This document shows, piece after piece, positions 33,043 to 41,713 of a stretch of DNA of 64,000 bases. Each line of letters opens with the position of its first letter. Within the stretch, counting starts at the first letter, position 1. The stretch lies in the NCBI GenBank assembly GCA_964539825.1, contig CAZIKF010000014.1, forward strand, positions 54,943 to 118,942. The letters run 5' to 3'. The notes beneath the pieces are model-generated. The model ran no database searches. It had not been told where the DNA came from and saw only the letters and a list, made by a program, of their open reading frames with translations. The translations under genes were made by a program, and so were the position numbers. This DNA comes from CAZIKF01 sp964539825. GTDB lineage: Bacteria > Muiribacteriota > UBA6191.

Positions 33043-33297
33043 ATGAAAAAAAGTCTCAATACAAAACCAAATCCCTCTGAAGAATCTTCAGAGTTTTCCG
33101 ATCTGGATTCATACCATCAGAAGGTTTGTGCCGTGGTTCACGAATGTAATAACCTGCTTATGGGAATCTATGGAAACAGTGATTATCTTGTGGAGGGATT
33201 GAGCAAAGATGATCCCAATCTAGAGGTAGCTGAGGAGATCAGGCAGGCCGCTGAAGAAGCTCTGGAGGCGATTGGAAAACTCCAGCCCAAGCGCTAG
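33043..33297 (+). CDS. Stand-alone DHp-like (HisKA) protein
   Basis: The 84-residue protein matches only the dimerisation/phosphotransfer helices of CckA-type kinases: VVHECNNLLMGIYGNSDYL (compare IAHDLNNFLTVISGY in the 18603 kinase), with His33 and the following acid intact, then a second helix EVAEEIRQAAEEALEAIGKL. There is no ATPase domain, and no sign of one in any frame downstream before 33391. GGAAGGA lies upstream of the ATG at 10-base spacing. It may be a phosphotransfer adaptor or a decoy dimer partner for the hybrid kinase that starts 93 bases later. Confidence 0.75.
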   Translation: MKKSLNTKPNPSEESSEFSDLDSYHQKVCAVVHECNNLLMGIYGNSDYLVEGLSKDDPNLEVAEEIRQAAEEALEAIGKLQPKR

Positions 33298-33390
33298 CGG
33301 GTATCGAGAGGTATTCGCTTTTCTGCTCCAAGAGATGCTATCTTGCTTTATTGGGACTCCGTTCCTATCTCACTAAAAACCGGGTAGCGC

Positions 33391-34908
33391 ATGGGAAATT
33401 CGACTTCCGATTCGGACACAGTCCTACACTCAAATTTCTTCCAGTCTTCTATTTCCTGTATTTGTATCCTTGATCGAAACGGTCAAATACTTCAACCAAA
33501 TCCTGCCCTGTGTAAGGTCTTTGGTTATGAAGAAACAGAATTGATTGGAGAGCCGTTTACCAATCTGGCCTCAGATGAGGAAATCAGCAGGCTTCAGTCA
33601 TCCTTGAATCGATTAGGCAAAAACTCCAGCTCATTAGAGTTGCAGGTCAGGTGTCGCGCAAAAGATGGAAAACTGCGTACCCTATTATGGTCAATCTGGC
33701 TCAATGATGCCCAGGATCAAATTCATTGCACAGGGAAAATTTTCTTTGATGAATCTCAGGCCAAACTAAACGAACGTCAGATCGATTTTGAGAAAATGGA
33801 GACCATCCGGCGGCTTGCCGGGGGAGTCTCACATTATTACAGTAACCTTTTGATGGCGATTTCAGGCTATGCTGATCTGATCTTTCAGACCTTGCCGGAC
33901 GATTCTCCCATCAGGCCTATGGCAGAAGAGATTTGTGCGGCTTCAGAAAAGGCCCGCAATATCACACGGCAGTTACTTGCTTATAGTCGCAAACAAGTAA
34001 CCCAGCCCAGGATTTTGAACCTCAATGAAACCATTGAGCAGACCGTTCCCATGCTCGACAAAATGATCGGTGAGGATATACAGGTTCAATGCAAACTCCA
34101 GGATGGTTCATTTGATATCGAATTTGATCCGGGTCAACTCGATCAGATTTTTCTAACCCTTGCCGCGAATGCAAGGGATGCCATGCCTCGAGGAGGAACA
34201 CTGACTATTGAAACTGGAGTATTTGTTGTCAAGCAGGAATTGGCTGGACGCTTTCATCTTCCCCCTGGAGCTTATGTTGAACTTCAGGTATCGGATTCAG
34301 GAGTGGGCATGGATGAAGCCACTAGCTCTCAAATCTTCGAACCCTTTTTTACCACCAAAGACGAAGGGCGAGGCGCTGGGCTTGGATTGGCCACTCTATT
34401 ATCTATCGTCAAACAAGAGGGTGGAGACATTCAGGTTTTTTCAACTCCCGGAACAGGTACTACGGTAAAAATTTACCTGCCCGCTGTTTCCTCAGACGGT
34501 AAAGAACTCACAGTCGTTACACCTAAGACAGGTCCGGAGACGATTCTTGTCCTCGAAGATGAGCCGATGGTATTGCGATTCCTCCTTCGAGCGCTGGAGA
34601 GAAAGAAATATAGAGTTGTGGCATGTAGTGATATAGACGAAGCCAGAGTGAAATTTGAAGAAATGGGTAGGGAGATCGACCTCATACTGACAGATGTCGT
34701 CCTGCCAAAAGGTTCTGGACCAGAATTCATCCGCGACCTACGATCCCAAGTTCCCGGTTTGAAGGTTCTATTCATGACCGGACATACTGAGCATGAACTA
34801 GTGGATCCTCTGGCTTATGAAGGGGGTAGAGGGCCTCTGGAGAAACCGATCCTCATGGAGGAGCTATTCGCCAGGGTACGTGAATCCCTGGATTCTAGCT
34901 TTGAATAG
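33391..34908 (+). CDS. PAS hybrid histidine kinase with altered H-box
   Basis: The 505-residue protein has a PAS domain (about 15-125), DHp helices, an ATPase domain (TLAANARDAM, DSGVGM, FEPFFTTKDEG, GAGLGLATL) and a receiver with Asp435 in LILTDVVLP. The H-box reads GGVSHYYSNLLMAISGY: His148 is kept, but the acidic residue after it, which helps activate the His in this kinase class, is Tyr, and the usual Asn pair is SN. Kinase activity may be low, or the protein may work mainly with other DHp proteins. It lies directly behind the DHp-only gene and before the multi-PAS gene. Confidence 0.9.
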   Translation: MGNSTSDSDTVLHSNFFQSSISCICILDRNGQILQPNPALCKVFGYEETELIGEPFTNLASDEEISRLQSSLNRLGKNSSSLELQVRCRAKDGKLRTLLWSIWLNDAQDQIHCTGKIFFDESQAKLNERQIDFEKMETIRRLAGGVSHYYSNLLMAISGYADLIFQTLPDDSPIRPMAEEICAASEKARNITRQLLAYSRKQVTQPRILNLNETIEQTVPMLDKMIGEDIQVQCKLQDGSFDIEFDPGQLDQIFLTLAANARDAMPRGGTLTIETGVFVVKQELAGRFHLPPGAYVELQVSDSGVGMDEATSSQIFEPFFTTKDEGRGAGLGLATLLSIVKQEGGDIQVFSTPGTGTTVKIYLPAVSSDGKELTVVTPKTGPETILVLEDEPMVLRFLLRALERKKYRVVACSDIDEARVKFEEMGREIDLILTDVVLPKGSGPEFIRDLRSQVPGLKVLFMTGHTEHELVDPLAYEGGRGPLEKPILMEELFARVRESLDSSFE

Positions 34909-34971
34909 CTGCTTCTGGATTAGCCGCAGGCTCTGGCCTTTTGCCCTTCTACTCTCCTGGTGCGAATAACT

Positions 34972-37900
34972 ATGGGCAAAATTGATTTTTCCGTTAAGGA
35001 TCGTTGGGTTCTACTGGCAATGACCGGTGTATACGTCCTGGTTGTAGGCAGCATTTTCTATGGAATCAGGAGGACTCAATCCCTGGAGTCAATCCCCCTG
35101 GAAATGGAACTTGCCGACCGCGGACAAGTATTGGTGGAAAGGTTGGTGCTGCAGAGTCTATTCAGCTCATTTTCTGATCAGGAAAGAGATAACACCAGAG
35201 AGCTGATGCGAAATACTGCCAGGGGATTACTGAACGGTGGTTCAGTTTACCTGGATCTAAATTTTGAGCAGCGCAAAGAGATTCAGCCAATCAAAGAAGA
35301 GGCTGCACGTTCATCCCTCATGGCCTACCTGGATAGTCTGGATCAGCTTTTTCTGGTCTCTGACCGGTGTGTTTTGGCACTGGGTACACCCTCTCAAGAT
35401 AGGGCCCAGAGAAACCTGGTGGAGGTGTCAGAGATATCTTTGAAGTATGCGCAGAATACTTCAAAACAACTTGAAGGCGCCGCTCAAGGGTACTTTCAAA
35501 AGGATCTCTATCTATTTTGGATGGCCCTGTTGCTGGTTCTGTTCGCCTTTCCAGCAATGCTTGGCCTGTTGATCAGGGCACAGAGAGAACAAAAAAAACA
35601 CAAACGGATGGTAGAGCAGGGGCAAGATGGCGTCAGAGCTGAGATCGCCAGGCATCGTGCAGTGCTAGATTCAGCTCTTGATGGAGTCGTCACTCTTGAT
35701 CGGTTTGGGGCCATTCTCTCCTTCAACAAGGCTGCTGAAACCATCTTTTTATGCCAGGCGTCTGAGGTAATCGGGGAGAGTGTGAGTATTTTACTGTCCC
35801 CGGATCACAAGGGTAAAAAGGAAATCCGACTCTTGAGATTTCTCGAAAAGGGTATGGGAAATCCAGACAGCTTTTTCCTGGATTTCATAGGAATACGGGA
35901 AAATGAGCAAGTTTTTCCCCTGGAGATGGGCCTTCTAAGAAGTGAAGTCAACTCAGCTATTCTATATACGGGAGTCCTGAGAGATATTTCAAAACGCATC
36001 GAAGACCAGAATTTTATGGAGGAACTGAAGAAGAGATCACAGGTGGTTCTAGACACCTCAGCAGAGGGAATCATCAACATTGATGAGTCGGGTTTCATCC
36101 AATCTGTGAACGCGTCGGCAGAAAAGTTGTTTGGCTATAGTACAGAGCAGTTGGTGGGGCAGAACATAAAGATGTTAATGCCAGAGCCCCATCGAAAAAA
36201 CCATAATTCTTACCTGGCCGATTATCTTAGAACCGGGAAGGCCAAGATGATTGGAGTTGAAGGAGGGCGTGAAGTTTTCGGACTTCGAAGCAATGGTGAG
36301 CGCTTTGCGATGAAACTGTCGGTCGGAGCCGTAAAAGTTGGAGAGGATATCTTTTTCACCGGGTTTGTTCGTGATCTTTCCCTACATAAGGAGACAGAAG
36401 CAGCTCTTAAAGATTCACTGGCATCCCATCACTGCTTGCTGGAGACAATTCGTGATGGCATCCTCACTATCGATAAATCAGGAGTAATTCACTGTGCAAA
36501 TTCGAATCTGGAAAAGCTCACCGGTTATAGAGCCGGGGAAATAGAGGGTCAATCTCTTGGAATTTTATTGTCCAGTCCTGACAGAGAGCAACTTGATGAT
36601 TACCTCTCCAGGTTTCAAAAAGTCACCCAGGGCTCCCTAAATCAAATGAGTTGGGAAGTAACTGGAGTGAGAAATGATCATTCCGAGTATCCTCTGGAAT
36701 TATCCTTGGGTCTCCTGAAGATAAAAGGAAAGCCGTTATTCACGGTTATTTTGAAAGATTTAACACAACATAAACTAGCTGAGAAGGCTTTGGCGGATCA
36801 GGCCTTCAGGCTGGAAAAGGCCTCCAGATTTGACCGCTGTGAGGGTCATATCATGTCCCTCTTTCAGAGGGGAAATTCGCTGCGCCAGGCTTCAAAGGAA
36901 ATGCTGGAACTGCTGGCCTCAGATCTGGATTTTTTTCCATCAAGTCTTCATCTATATGAAGACCTGGACGAGAAGCTCAAACTATCAGTGGCCCAAGGTC
37001 TTCCTCCGAGGTTTCAACAAGATTTTCAATTGGGAGAAGGATTAATCGGACAGGCCGCTTCAGACCGAAAGTCATCCTATATCAAGAGCGCGGAAAAATC
37101 GGAGCAGTTCCTTAAAATTGAAACCGGCTGGGGAGTTTTGAGCGTCCAATCCATGCTTATTTTACCTGTGATCTGCCAGGATCAACTCCTTGGAGTCCTG
37201 ACACTGGGATTCCAAAGTGTTTCCGAGGTGGAACATAAGATTTTTGGTGAACGCCTGGCGAGGCAAATTGGAATGGTGATTCGAAATCAGAATCTGACGG
37301 AACAGATCGAGACCATGAGTTCGAGTCTCCATGAAGGCTCACAGGTGGATTCTGTGAATGAAGTGGATCATGATACGGATAGCCAGGTTAGCTTTCTGGG
37401 TGGTGATGGGGAAGTCAAGGGATCGAGTCGACCATTTATTTCCATCATTGGAAGCAATGAAGCGCTCAAGGAGGGAGTTTTTGGGGGAAGTCCACAGGAG
37501 ATGGCGAAGCAGGCAAATGAGATTATCAGCAATTCCCAGCACTTTTTTACCCTGGTCTCGCAAAAGGGAGTCAGCGAATCCGCAGACCCCGTTCAAACTC
37601 CGCTGTGTCGAGGTAAGATTCTAAACCTTGATCAAGAGCGTCCGGCAGGTGAAGGATTCAAAGACTTTCTGGAAAACTGGGGTTACTCAGTCCTTGAATT
37701 TCGCAGTTCTAAACAGGTGCTTAACGAGTTGGAGAAAACCACCCCGGACCTGATTTCCCTGGATCTCAACATGCCCAGGATGGAAGGTATGAAACTTCTT
37801 GAAGCGATATCTACACATCGAGTTGCTTCCTCTCTGCCTGTTTTAGTCCTCTCGCCCAATCTAAAAGGAGGCTATAGCTCCTTTTTAGGATTTGACGCGA

Positions 37901-38358
37901 TTCTAAGAAAGCCTATCCCAGCCCATTGCTTCATCAACGTGATCAATCGAATTGGACTTTGCACAAAGCCAAGAGGGAAGGAAAAAATACTGGTAGCTGA
38001 GAATGATCCGGAGACGTTAAGCATGATTTCAACTCTTCTTTCAGGGGAGGTCTTCGAAGTTGAAACGGTTCAGGGAGAATCAGAAACCCTTGAGCGAATT
38101 GGTACCAATGTTCCAGATGCCCTCATCATGAACGCGATAACGCCGGAATTTGATGGATTTTCTGTGATTGAAAAGCTGTCCCATGAGCGCAAAACGCGAT
38201 CTCTTCCTATTATTCTCCTCATGGAGAGACTTCTCACAAAAAAAGACCGTAAGTTGATGCTTAAAAACCTTCAGAAAGCGATGAAGCGTGGTGAGAATAA
38301 CAGGGCTGATCTTAAAAGCCGAATCGAGTGCCTGCTAAGAATTCAGGACAAGACTTGA
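34972..38358 (+). CDS. Membrane multi-PAS/GAF protein with two receivers, no kinase
   Basis: The frame opens at GTG 34960; I prefer ATG 34972, giving about 1128 residues, though neither has a good ribosome binding site. There is a membrane helix near 13-35 and another near 183-205 flanking an extracytoplasmic helical domain. Then come three PAS domains (about 225-350, 350-475, 480-605), a GAF domain (about 635-780), and two receivers. The first receiver has Asp931 in ISLDLNMP; the second reads LIMNAITP, with Asn at 1054 in place of the phospho-Asp. No DHp or ATPase domain follows, so it must rely on other kinases. Confidence 0.85.
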   Translation: MGKIDFSVKDRWVLLAMTGVYVLVVGSIFYGIRRTQSLESIPLEMELADRGQVLVERLVLQSLFSSFSDQERDNTRELMRNTARGLLNGGSVYLDLNFEQRKEIQPIKEEAARSSLMAYLDSLDQLFLVSDRCVLALGTPSQDRAQRNLVEVSEISLKYAQNTSKQLEGAAQGYFQKDLYLFWMALLLVLFAFPAMLGLLIRAQREQKKHKRMVEQGQDGVRAEIARHRAVLDSALDGVVTLDRFGAILSFNKAAETIFLCQASEVIGESVSILLSPDHKGKKEIRLLRFLEKGMGNPDSFFLDFIGIRENEQVFPLEMGLLRSEVNSAILYTGVLRDISKRIEDQNFMEELKKRSQVVLDTSAEGIINIDESGFIQSVNASAEKLFGYSTEQLVGQNIKMLMPEPHRKNHNSYLADYLRTGKAKMIGVEGGREVFGLRSNGERFAMKLSVGAVKVGEDIFFTGFVRDLSLHKETEAALKDSLASHHCLLETIRDGILTIDKSGVIHCANSNLEKLTGYRAGEIEGQSLGILLSSPDREQLDDYLSRFQKVTQGSLNQMSWEVTGVRNDHSEYPLELSLGLLKIKGKPLFTVILKDLTQHKLAEKALADQAFRLEKASRFDRCEGHIMSLFQRGNSLRQASKEMLELLASDLDFFPSSLHLYEDLDEKLKLSVAQGLPPRFQQDFQLGEGLIGQAASDRKSSYIKSAEKSEQFLKIETGWGVLSVQSMLILPVICQDQLLGVLTLGFQSVSEVEHKIFGERLARQIGMVIRNQNLTEQIETMSSSLHEGSQVDSVNEVDHDTDSQVSFLGGDGEVKGSSRPFISIIGSNEALKEGVFGGSPQEMAKQANEIISNSQHFFTLVSQKGVSESADPVQTPLCRGKILNLDQERPAGEGFKDFLENWGYSVLEFRSSKQVLNELEKTTPDLISLDLNMPRMEGMKLLEAISTHRVASSLPVLVLSPNLKGGYSSFLGFDAILRKPIPAHCFINVINRIGLCTKPRGKEKILVAENDPETLSMISTLLSGEVFEVETVQGESETLERIGTNVPDALIMNAITPEFDGFSVIEKLSHERKTRSLPIILLMERLLTKKDRKLMLKNLQKAMKRGENNRADLKSRIECLLRIQDKT

Positions 38359-38361
38359 ACT

Positions 38362-38484
38362 TTGCTGTCCAACCAGGGCAGGGTTCTTCGCGATGAGAGT
38401 GGAAAGGCATTACAAAGCGTGAGTTTATGCCTTGAACTCATGGCCCAGAAGGAACTCGAAGAACAGTTGAAGGAATCCCAGTAG
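38362..38484 (+). pseudogene. Fragment of a PAS sensor protein
   Basis: A 40-codon open stretch between the multi-PAS gene and the next gene reads NQGRVLRDESGKALQSVSLC, then LELMAQKELEEQLKESQ and stop. This is the end of a PAS fold with the coiled linker that normally leads into a DHp domain (RDITERKxLEEQLxxSQ). It has no credible start and stops 3 codons into what would be the kinase, so it is a decayed remnant of a kinase gene. Confidence 0.6.
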
Positions 38485-38490
38485 GAAGGC

Positions 38491-39315
38491 TCAATCGGGT
38501 TTCCCGAGAATGTGATTTAGATCGGTTTCCAACTCCTGGAGTATCCGGCGCTGCTCGTCTTCGAGAATTCTTCCAGCAGGACTTTCCTGGAAAAACCCTA
38601 ATAGATCCACGGCCATTTCCGCTTCTCCCAGGTTTTTCAGATTTTGAATGAAGTCCAGAGTGGTGGAGAAATCCTGGGGATTCATCTGGTAGAGGAGGGT
38701 GTGATACCGATTCGCTTCGCGATATTTCCCATGGATTTCCAGGTATTTTGCCTGAACCCAGTAAAGTAAATCGAGTTTCTGGGGAATGGCGATCTGTTCC
38801 ACGACCTCAGAGCAATGGATTTGATAGAGCTCAAGGGCTCTTTGTTGATCGGGTGAGTCCTGCTTGAAATAGGCACCTAACTTCACGCATTTATTTAAGA
38901 GCGCAGCGACCCTGGGGGTACTTTTTTCATCGAGATCTACCGGCTTATGAGTCTGAGGAGCTACGATTGGTAGAGCTGATTCCGGCACTAGAAATGGCGA
39001 AGGACTGACCGGTGGGGGGAATTGGGAAGCCCTGGTGGATTCGGGATTCTGAGTAGAACCCTGGGCTTGCATGGGCGCTCTTTCTTTTGGAGTCTCCTGA
39101 GGAAATCTCTGGTCTTCGTTCTGGCTCTTGTAGCCCGGCTTAAGGTTTCTGAGCGTATTACGTATCCTCTTGAGCCGTTCTATTCCCTTGTTTTCCTTGG
39201 AGGATCTTTTGGTGTACTGATTCTGTGAATGAGAAGCCTGGGGATGGCCTTCAAGAAATGCGAAGGATAATGGTAAAGATAATAGAAAAGTGAAAACGAA
39301 TAGAAATATTTTCAT
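38491..39315 (-). CDS. Exported protein with helical repeat region
   Basis: The 274-residue protein starts with a signal peptide (MKIFLFVFTFLLSLPLSFAF). Residues 25-120 are low complexity, rich in Ser, Gln, Lys and Pro. Residues about 130-270 form helix pairs that look like tetratricopeptide units (KLDLLYWVQAKYLEIHGKYREANRYHTLLYQMNPQD and following). GGGG lies before the ATG. The Pro-rich linker plus TPR tail suggests a periplasmic adaptor. It is divergent from the nfu operon across 270 bases. Confidence 0.68.
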   Translation of the reverse strand: MKIFLFVFTFLLSLPLSFAFLEGHPQASHSQNQYTKRSSKENKGIERLKRIRNTLRNLKPGYKSQNEDQRFPQETPKERAPMQAQGSTQNPESTRASQFPPPVSPSPFLVPESALPIVAPQTHKPVDLDEKSTPRVAALLNKCVKLGAYFKQDSPDQQRALELYQIHCSEVVEQIAIPQKLDLLYWVQAKYLEIHGKYREANRYHTLLYQMNPQDFSTTLDFIQNLKNLGEAEMAVDLLGFFQESPAGRILEDEQRRILQELETDLNHILGKPD

Positions 39316-39584
39316 GATGACCCCAAAAAAGGCAATCCTGGTTTCCTCAGCCCTCGGTTTTTCATGGAATTAGACAAAGTATTTCGGGTTAAATTTTCGC
39401 TGGGATGCAGGGTATTGAAAGAAAGGCTTTCAAATTCCGCCTGGTTTTTGTATGAATTGTGTGCATTCTGAGTTTGCGGCAGGATTCGTGCTAAGTTGAG
39501 TCGATAGCGTTTTGTTTTAGGGCGATGATTTAGCGATAGCCTGCTAAAGGTTAGAATAGAAGCGTACCTACACAAGGAGCATAC

Positions 39585-40142
39585 ATGAGCGAGTTAATGA
39601 TTTATAGTGAGTTCACGCCCAATCCAAATACCTTGAAATTCGTTGTGGGAAAGACCATAACAGAAAGAACCCATGATTTTATTTCAAAAGAAGAAGCTGA
39701 GGGAAAGAGCGCTCTTGCGGTAAAGCTCTTTGAAATATCTGATATTGTAGGGGTATACCTCGGTAAGACCTTTATCACGGTTACCAAGGGTACGAGTAAG
39801 GACTGGAGCGAATACGAAGATGCGGTTCAAAAGGCCATCAAAGTTTTTCTGGAATCAGGTGATCTTGTGGTTTCCAAGGAGGCAAAAGAACCCGACTTCG
39901 ATCTGGAAAAACTGGATGAATCCGGCAAGAAGATTTACCAGATAATCGAAGATGAGGTCAGACCCGCAGTGGCCATGGATGGTGGCGACATTGTATTTAA
40001 AGGCTATGAGGATGGAGTGGTTTACCTACACATGCTGGGCGCGTGCTCAGGCTGTCCTTCCTCAACGATGACCCTTAAGATGGGTATTGAGGCACGCCTT
40101 AAAGAGGAAGTCCCTGAGGTTAAGGAAGTTCTCCAGGTTTAG
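39585..40142 (+). CDS. nfu: Nfu-type iron-sulfur cluster scaffold/carrier
   Basis: The 185-residue protein has an N-terminal Nfu_N domain (EFTPNPNTLKF, residues 9-19; SDIVGVYLGKTFITVTK) and a C-terminal NifU-like domain (about 115-185) with the cluster-binding pair Cys154 and Cys157 in GACSGCPSS. Such proteins carry 4Fe-4S clusters to apo-proteins in the cytoplasm. AAGGAG lies seven bases before the ATG. It leads an operon with a DHH-like protein and two zinc ribbons; the next start lies 7 bases past its stop. Confidence 0.95.
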   Translation: MSELMIYSEFTPNPNTLKFVVGKTITERTHDFISKEEAEGKSALAVKLFEISDIVGVYLGKTFITVTKGTSKDWSEYEDAVQKAIKVFLESGDLVVSKEAKEPDFDLEKLDESGKKIYQIIEDEVRPAVAMDGGDIVFKGYEDGVVYLHMLGACSGCPSSTMTLKMGIEARLKEEVPEVKEVLQV

Positions 40143-40149
40143 AAAATTT

Positions 40150-41079
40150 ATGCAATTTACAAGAGATAATCTGAACGAATTGCGTCAGAAAATAGTAGAC
40201 GCTCCCAGGATCATATTTCACCGCAATTCCCATCTTGATGATGCCGCAACCCAATGGTTTCTAAGAGATGTCGCCGGTATTTCCAACGAATTTGAATTTC
40301 AGTGGAATCATAATATTCAGATTGATGGGGAAAAGGGTGAAATCGGTCTTGATGTCATCCATGAGTTTTCGGTAAAGGGATATGAGCAGGATAGTGGTGG
40401 ATTCTCATCGGCCTTTCGCTGTGTAGTAGAAGCGTTTTTCCCGGATCAGGACCAGGATGAACGCCTGGCCATGGAACCCATTCTTTTATGGGTGGATGGC
40501 GATGATAGCGTCGGTTCAGCAACTAAATCATTTCTGGGAGAAGAACATACCCTGATTGAAGACACCGGTCTGACTACAATCTTTCAGGCCTATAAATCAA
40601 ACCACGGAATCCATGGTGATGTTGTGACAAATCAACGCTTTGGTGAAATGGTTCTGACACCTCTATACCAGTACCATCTAATGCGGCAGAAGGCATTTAA
40701 ACAGGTACGCGAAACTTGTGAAATTCAATTGCATGGCGTGGTTGGCATGTGTCTTGGACGGGTACCTAAAGAAGCTATGGGATATCCCCAGTCTGTACTG
40801 AAAGAGCAGGCCAGGTCAAAGGGTCTCCCAACTCCGCGCATTTTTCTGTACCGAGATCCTGGTATGGGATTGGGCATGCTGCGCATAGATGATGAAATTC
40901 GCCTGGATGACTCCAGGCTAAAGGAGTTCATCTCCCAAAAGGGGGGGGAAGGATGGTTTTTTCATCCCGGTGGCTTTCTCAGTGCCTGTGGTTCAGGTAC
41001 AACTCCCACAGACCCTGATACGATACCGCTTTCGGCAATAGACTTAGCTGATAAGCTCAATGAAATTTACGGGAGCTAG
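40150..41079 (+). CDS. Putative DHH-like phosphoesterase
   Basis: The frame opens upstream inside nfu, but ATG 40150 is the first start after the nfu stop, giving 309 residues. The N-terminal HRNSHLDDAATQWFL resembles the HxNxDxDA metal motif of DHH phosphoesterases, with D30 and D31; a second acidic cluster is LLWVDGDDSVG and the C-terminal GGEGWFFHPGGFLSACGSG could be the DHHA1-type Gly/His site. The match is partial, so it could be another metal-dependent hydrolase. Operon position next to nfu and the FmdB genes does not reveal a substrate. Confidence 0.65.
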   Translation: MQFTRDNLNELRQKIVDAPRIIFHRNSHLDDAATQWFLRDVAGISNEFEFQWNHNIQIDGEKGEIGLDVIHEFSVKGYEQDSGGFSSAFRCVVEAFFPDQDQDERLAMEPILLWVDGDDSVGSATKSFLGEEHTLIEDTGLTTIFQAYKSNHGIHGDVVTNQRFGEMVLTPLYQYHLMRQKAFKQVRETCEIQLHGVVGMCLGRVPKEAMGYPQSVLKEQARSKGLPTPRIFLYRDPGMGLGMLRIDDEIRLDDSRLKEFISQKGGEGWFFHPGGFLSACGSGTTPTDPDTIPLSAIDLADKLNEIYGS

Positions 41080-41081
41080 AA

Positions 41082-41417
41082 ATGCCTCTGTATGATTATC
41101 GTTGTAAGGACTGCGCGGGTCTCTTTGAAGCTGTTCATCCCATGGAGTACCAGGGAGAACTCACCTGTGAACATTGCGGTTCGTCTTCCGTATCTAAGGC
41201 AATCATCAATTGCAGGTTAAACATCGGGGGAGATAACTCCGCTGAGTTGGACCAATTGCATAAGGACCACACCCAGAAATTCATGCCGCAGAAAAAGCGA
41301 GTCCAGAAACTTTTGTCCGAAATGAGTTCTGAAAAAAACCCAACCACCGTAGGTCCAAGTGGCTGTGTTCAGCAGACCAGAATGGAGTTAGAGGAGCGTT
41401 ACGGGAGTATATTCTGA
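41082..41417 (+). CDS. FmdB-type zinc ribbon protein 1
   Basis: MPLYDYRCKDCAGLFEA with Cys8/Cys11 and CEHC at 29-32 forms the zinc ribbon of FmdB-family regulators, thought to act in nucleic-acid or protein binding. The 111-residue protein has a charged C-terminal tail ending EERYGSIF. It starts two bases after the preceding stop and overlaps the next start by one base. Confidence 0.85.
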   Translation: MPLYDYRCKDCAGLFEAVHPMEYQGELTCEHCGSSSVSKAIINCRLNIGGDNSAELDQLHKDHTQKFMPQKKRVQKLLSEMSSEKNPTTVGPSGCVQQTRMELEERYGSIF

Positions 41418-41704
41418 TGCCAATTTACGAATACCAGCATACTGATGGGACTGGGGAAGGCTGTACCACCGATTTTGAGGCTGTTCAGAACATGAGTGAA
41501 AGTTCGCTTACGAATTGCCCGCGATGTAAGAAACCGGTTGTAAAAAAAATCAGTCTGCCGGCCCATCACCAGGGTTCAGTGAAAGACAAACTCTCCGATC
41601 AAAACCTCTCCAAGCACGGCTTTTCAAAGTACGTGAAAGCGGGTGATGGGTCCTACGAAAAGGCTGCCGGACCAGACGAAGCCCCGGCCACCATTTACAA
41701 GTAG
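41417..41704 (+). CDS. FmdB-type zinc ribbon protein 2
   Basis: MPIYEYQHTDGTGEGCTTDFEAVQNM with CPRC at 34-37 is again an FmdB ribbon; here the first Cys pair has become a single Cys16 with His8 nearby, so metal binding may use His or be partial. The 95-residue protein ends with a basic, Gly-rich tail. It starts in the TGATG overlap of the previous gene and ends the nfu operon. Confidence 0.8.
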   Translation: MPIYEYQHTDGTGEGCTTDFEAVQNMSESSLTNCPRCKKPVVKKISLPAHHQGSVKDKLSDQNLSKHGFSKYVKAGDGSYEKAAGPDEAPATIYK

Positions 41705-41713
41705 AAACAGCTA

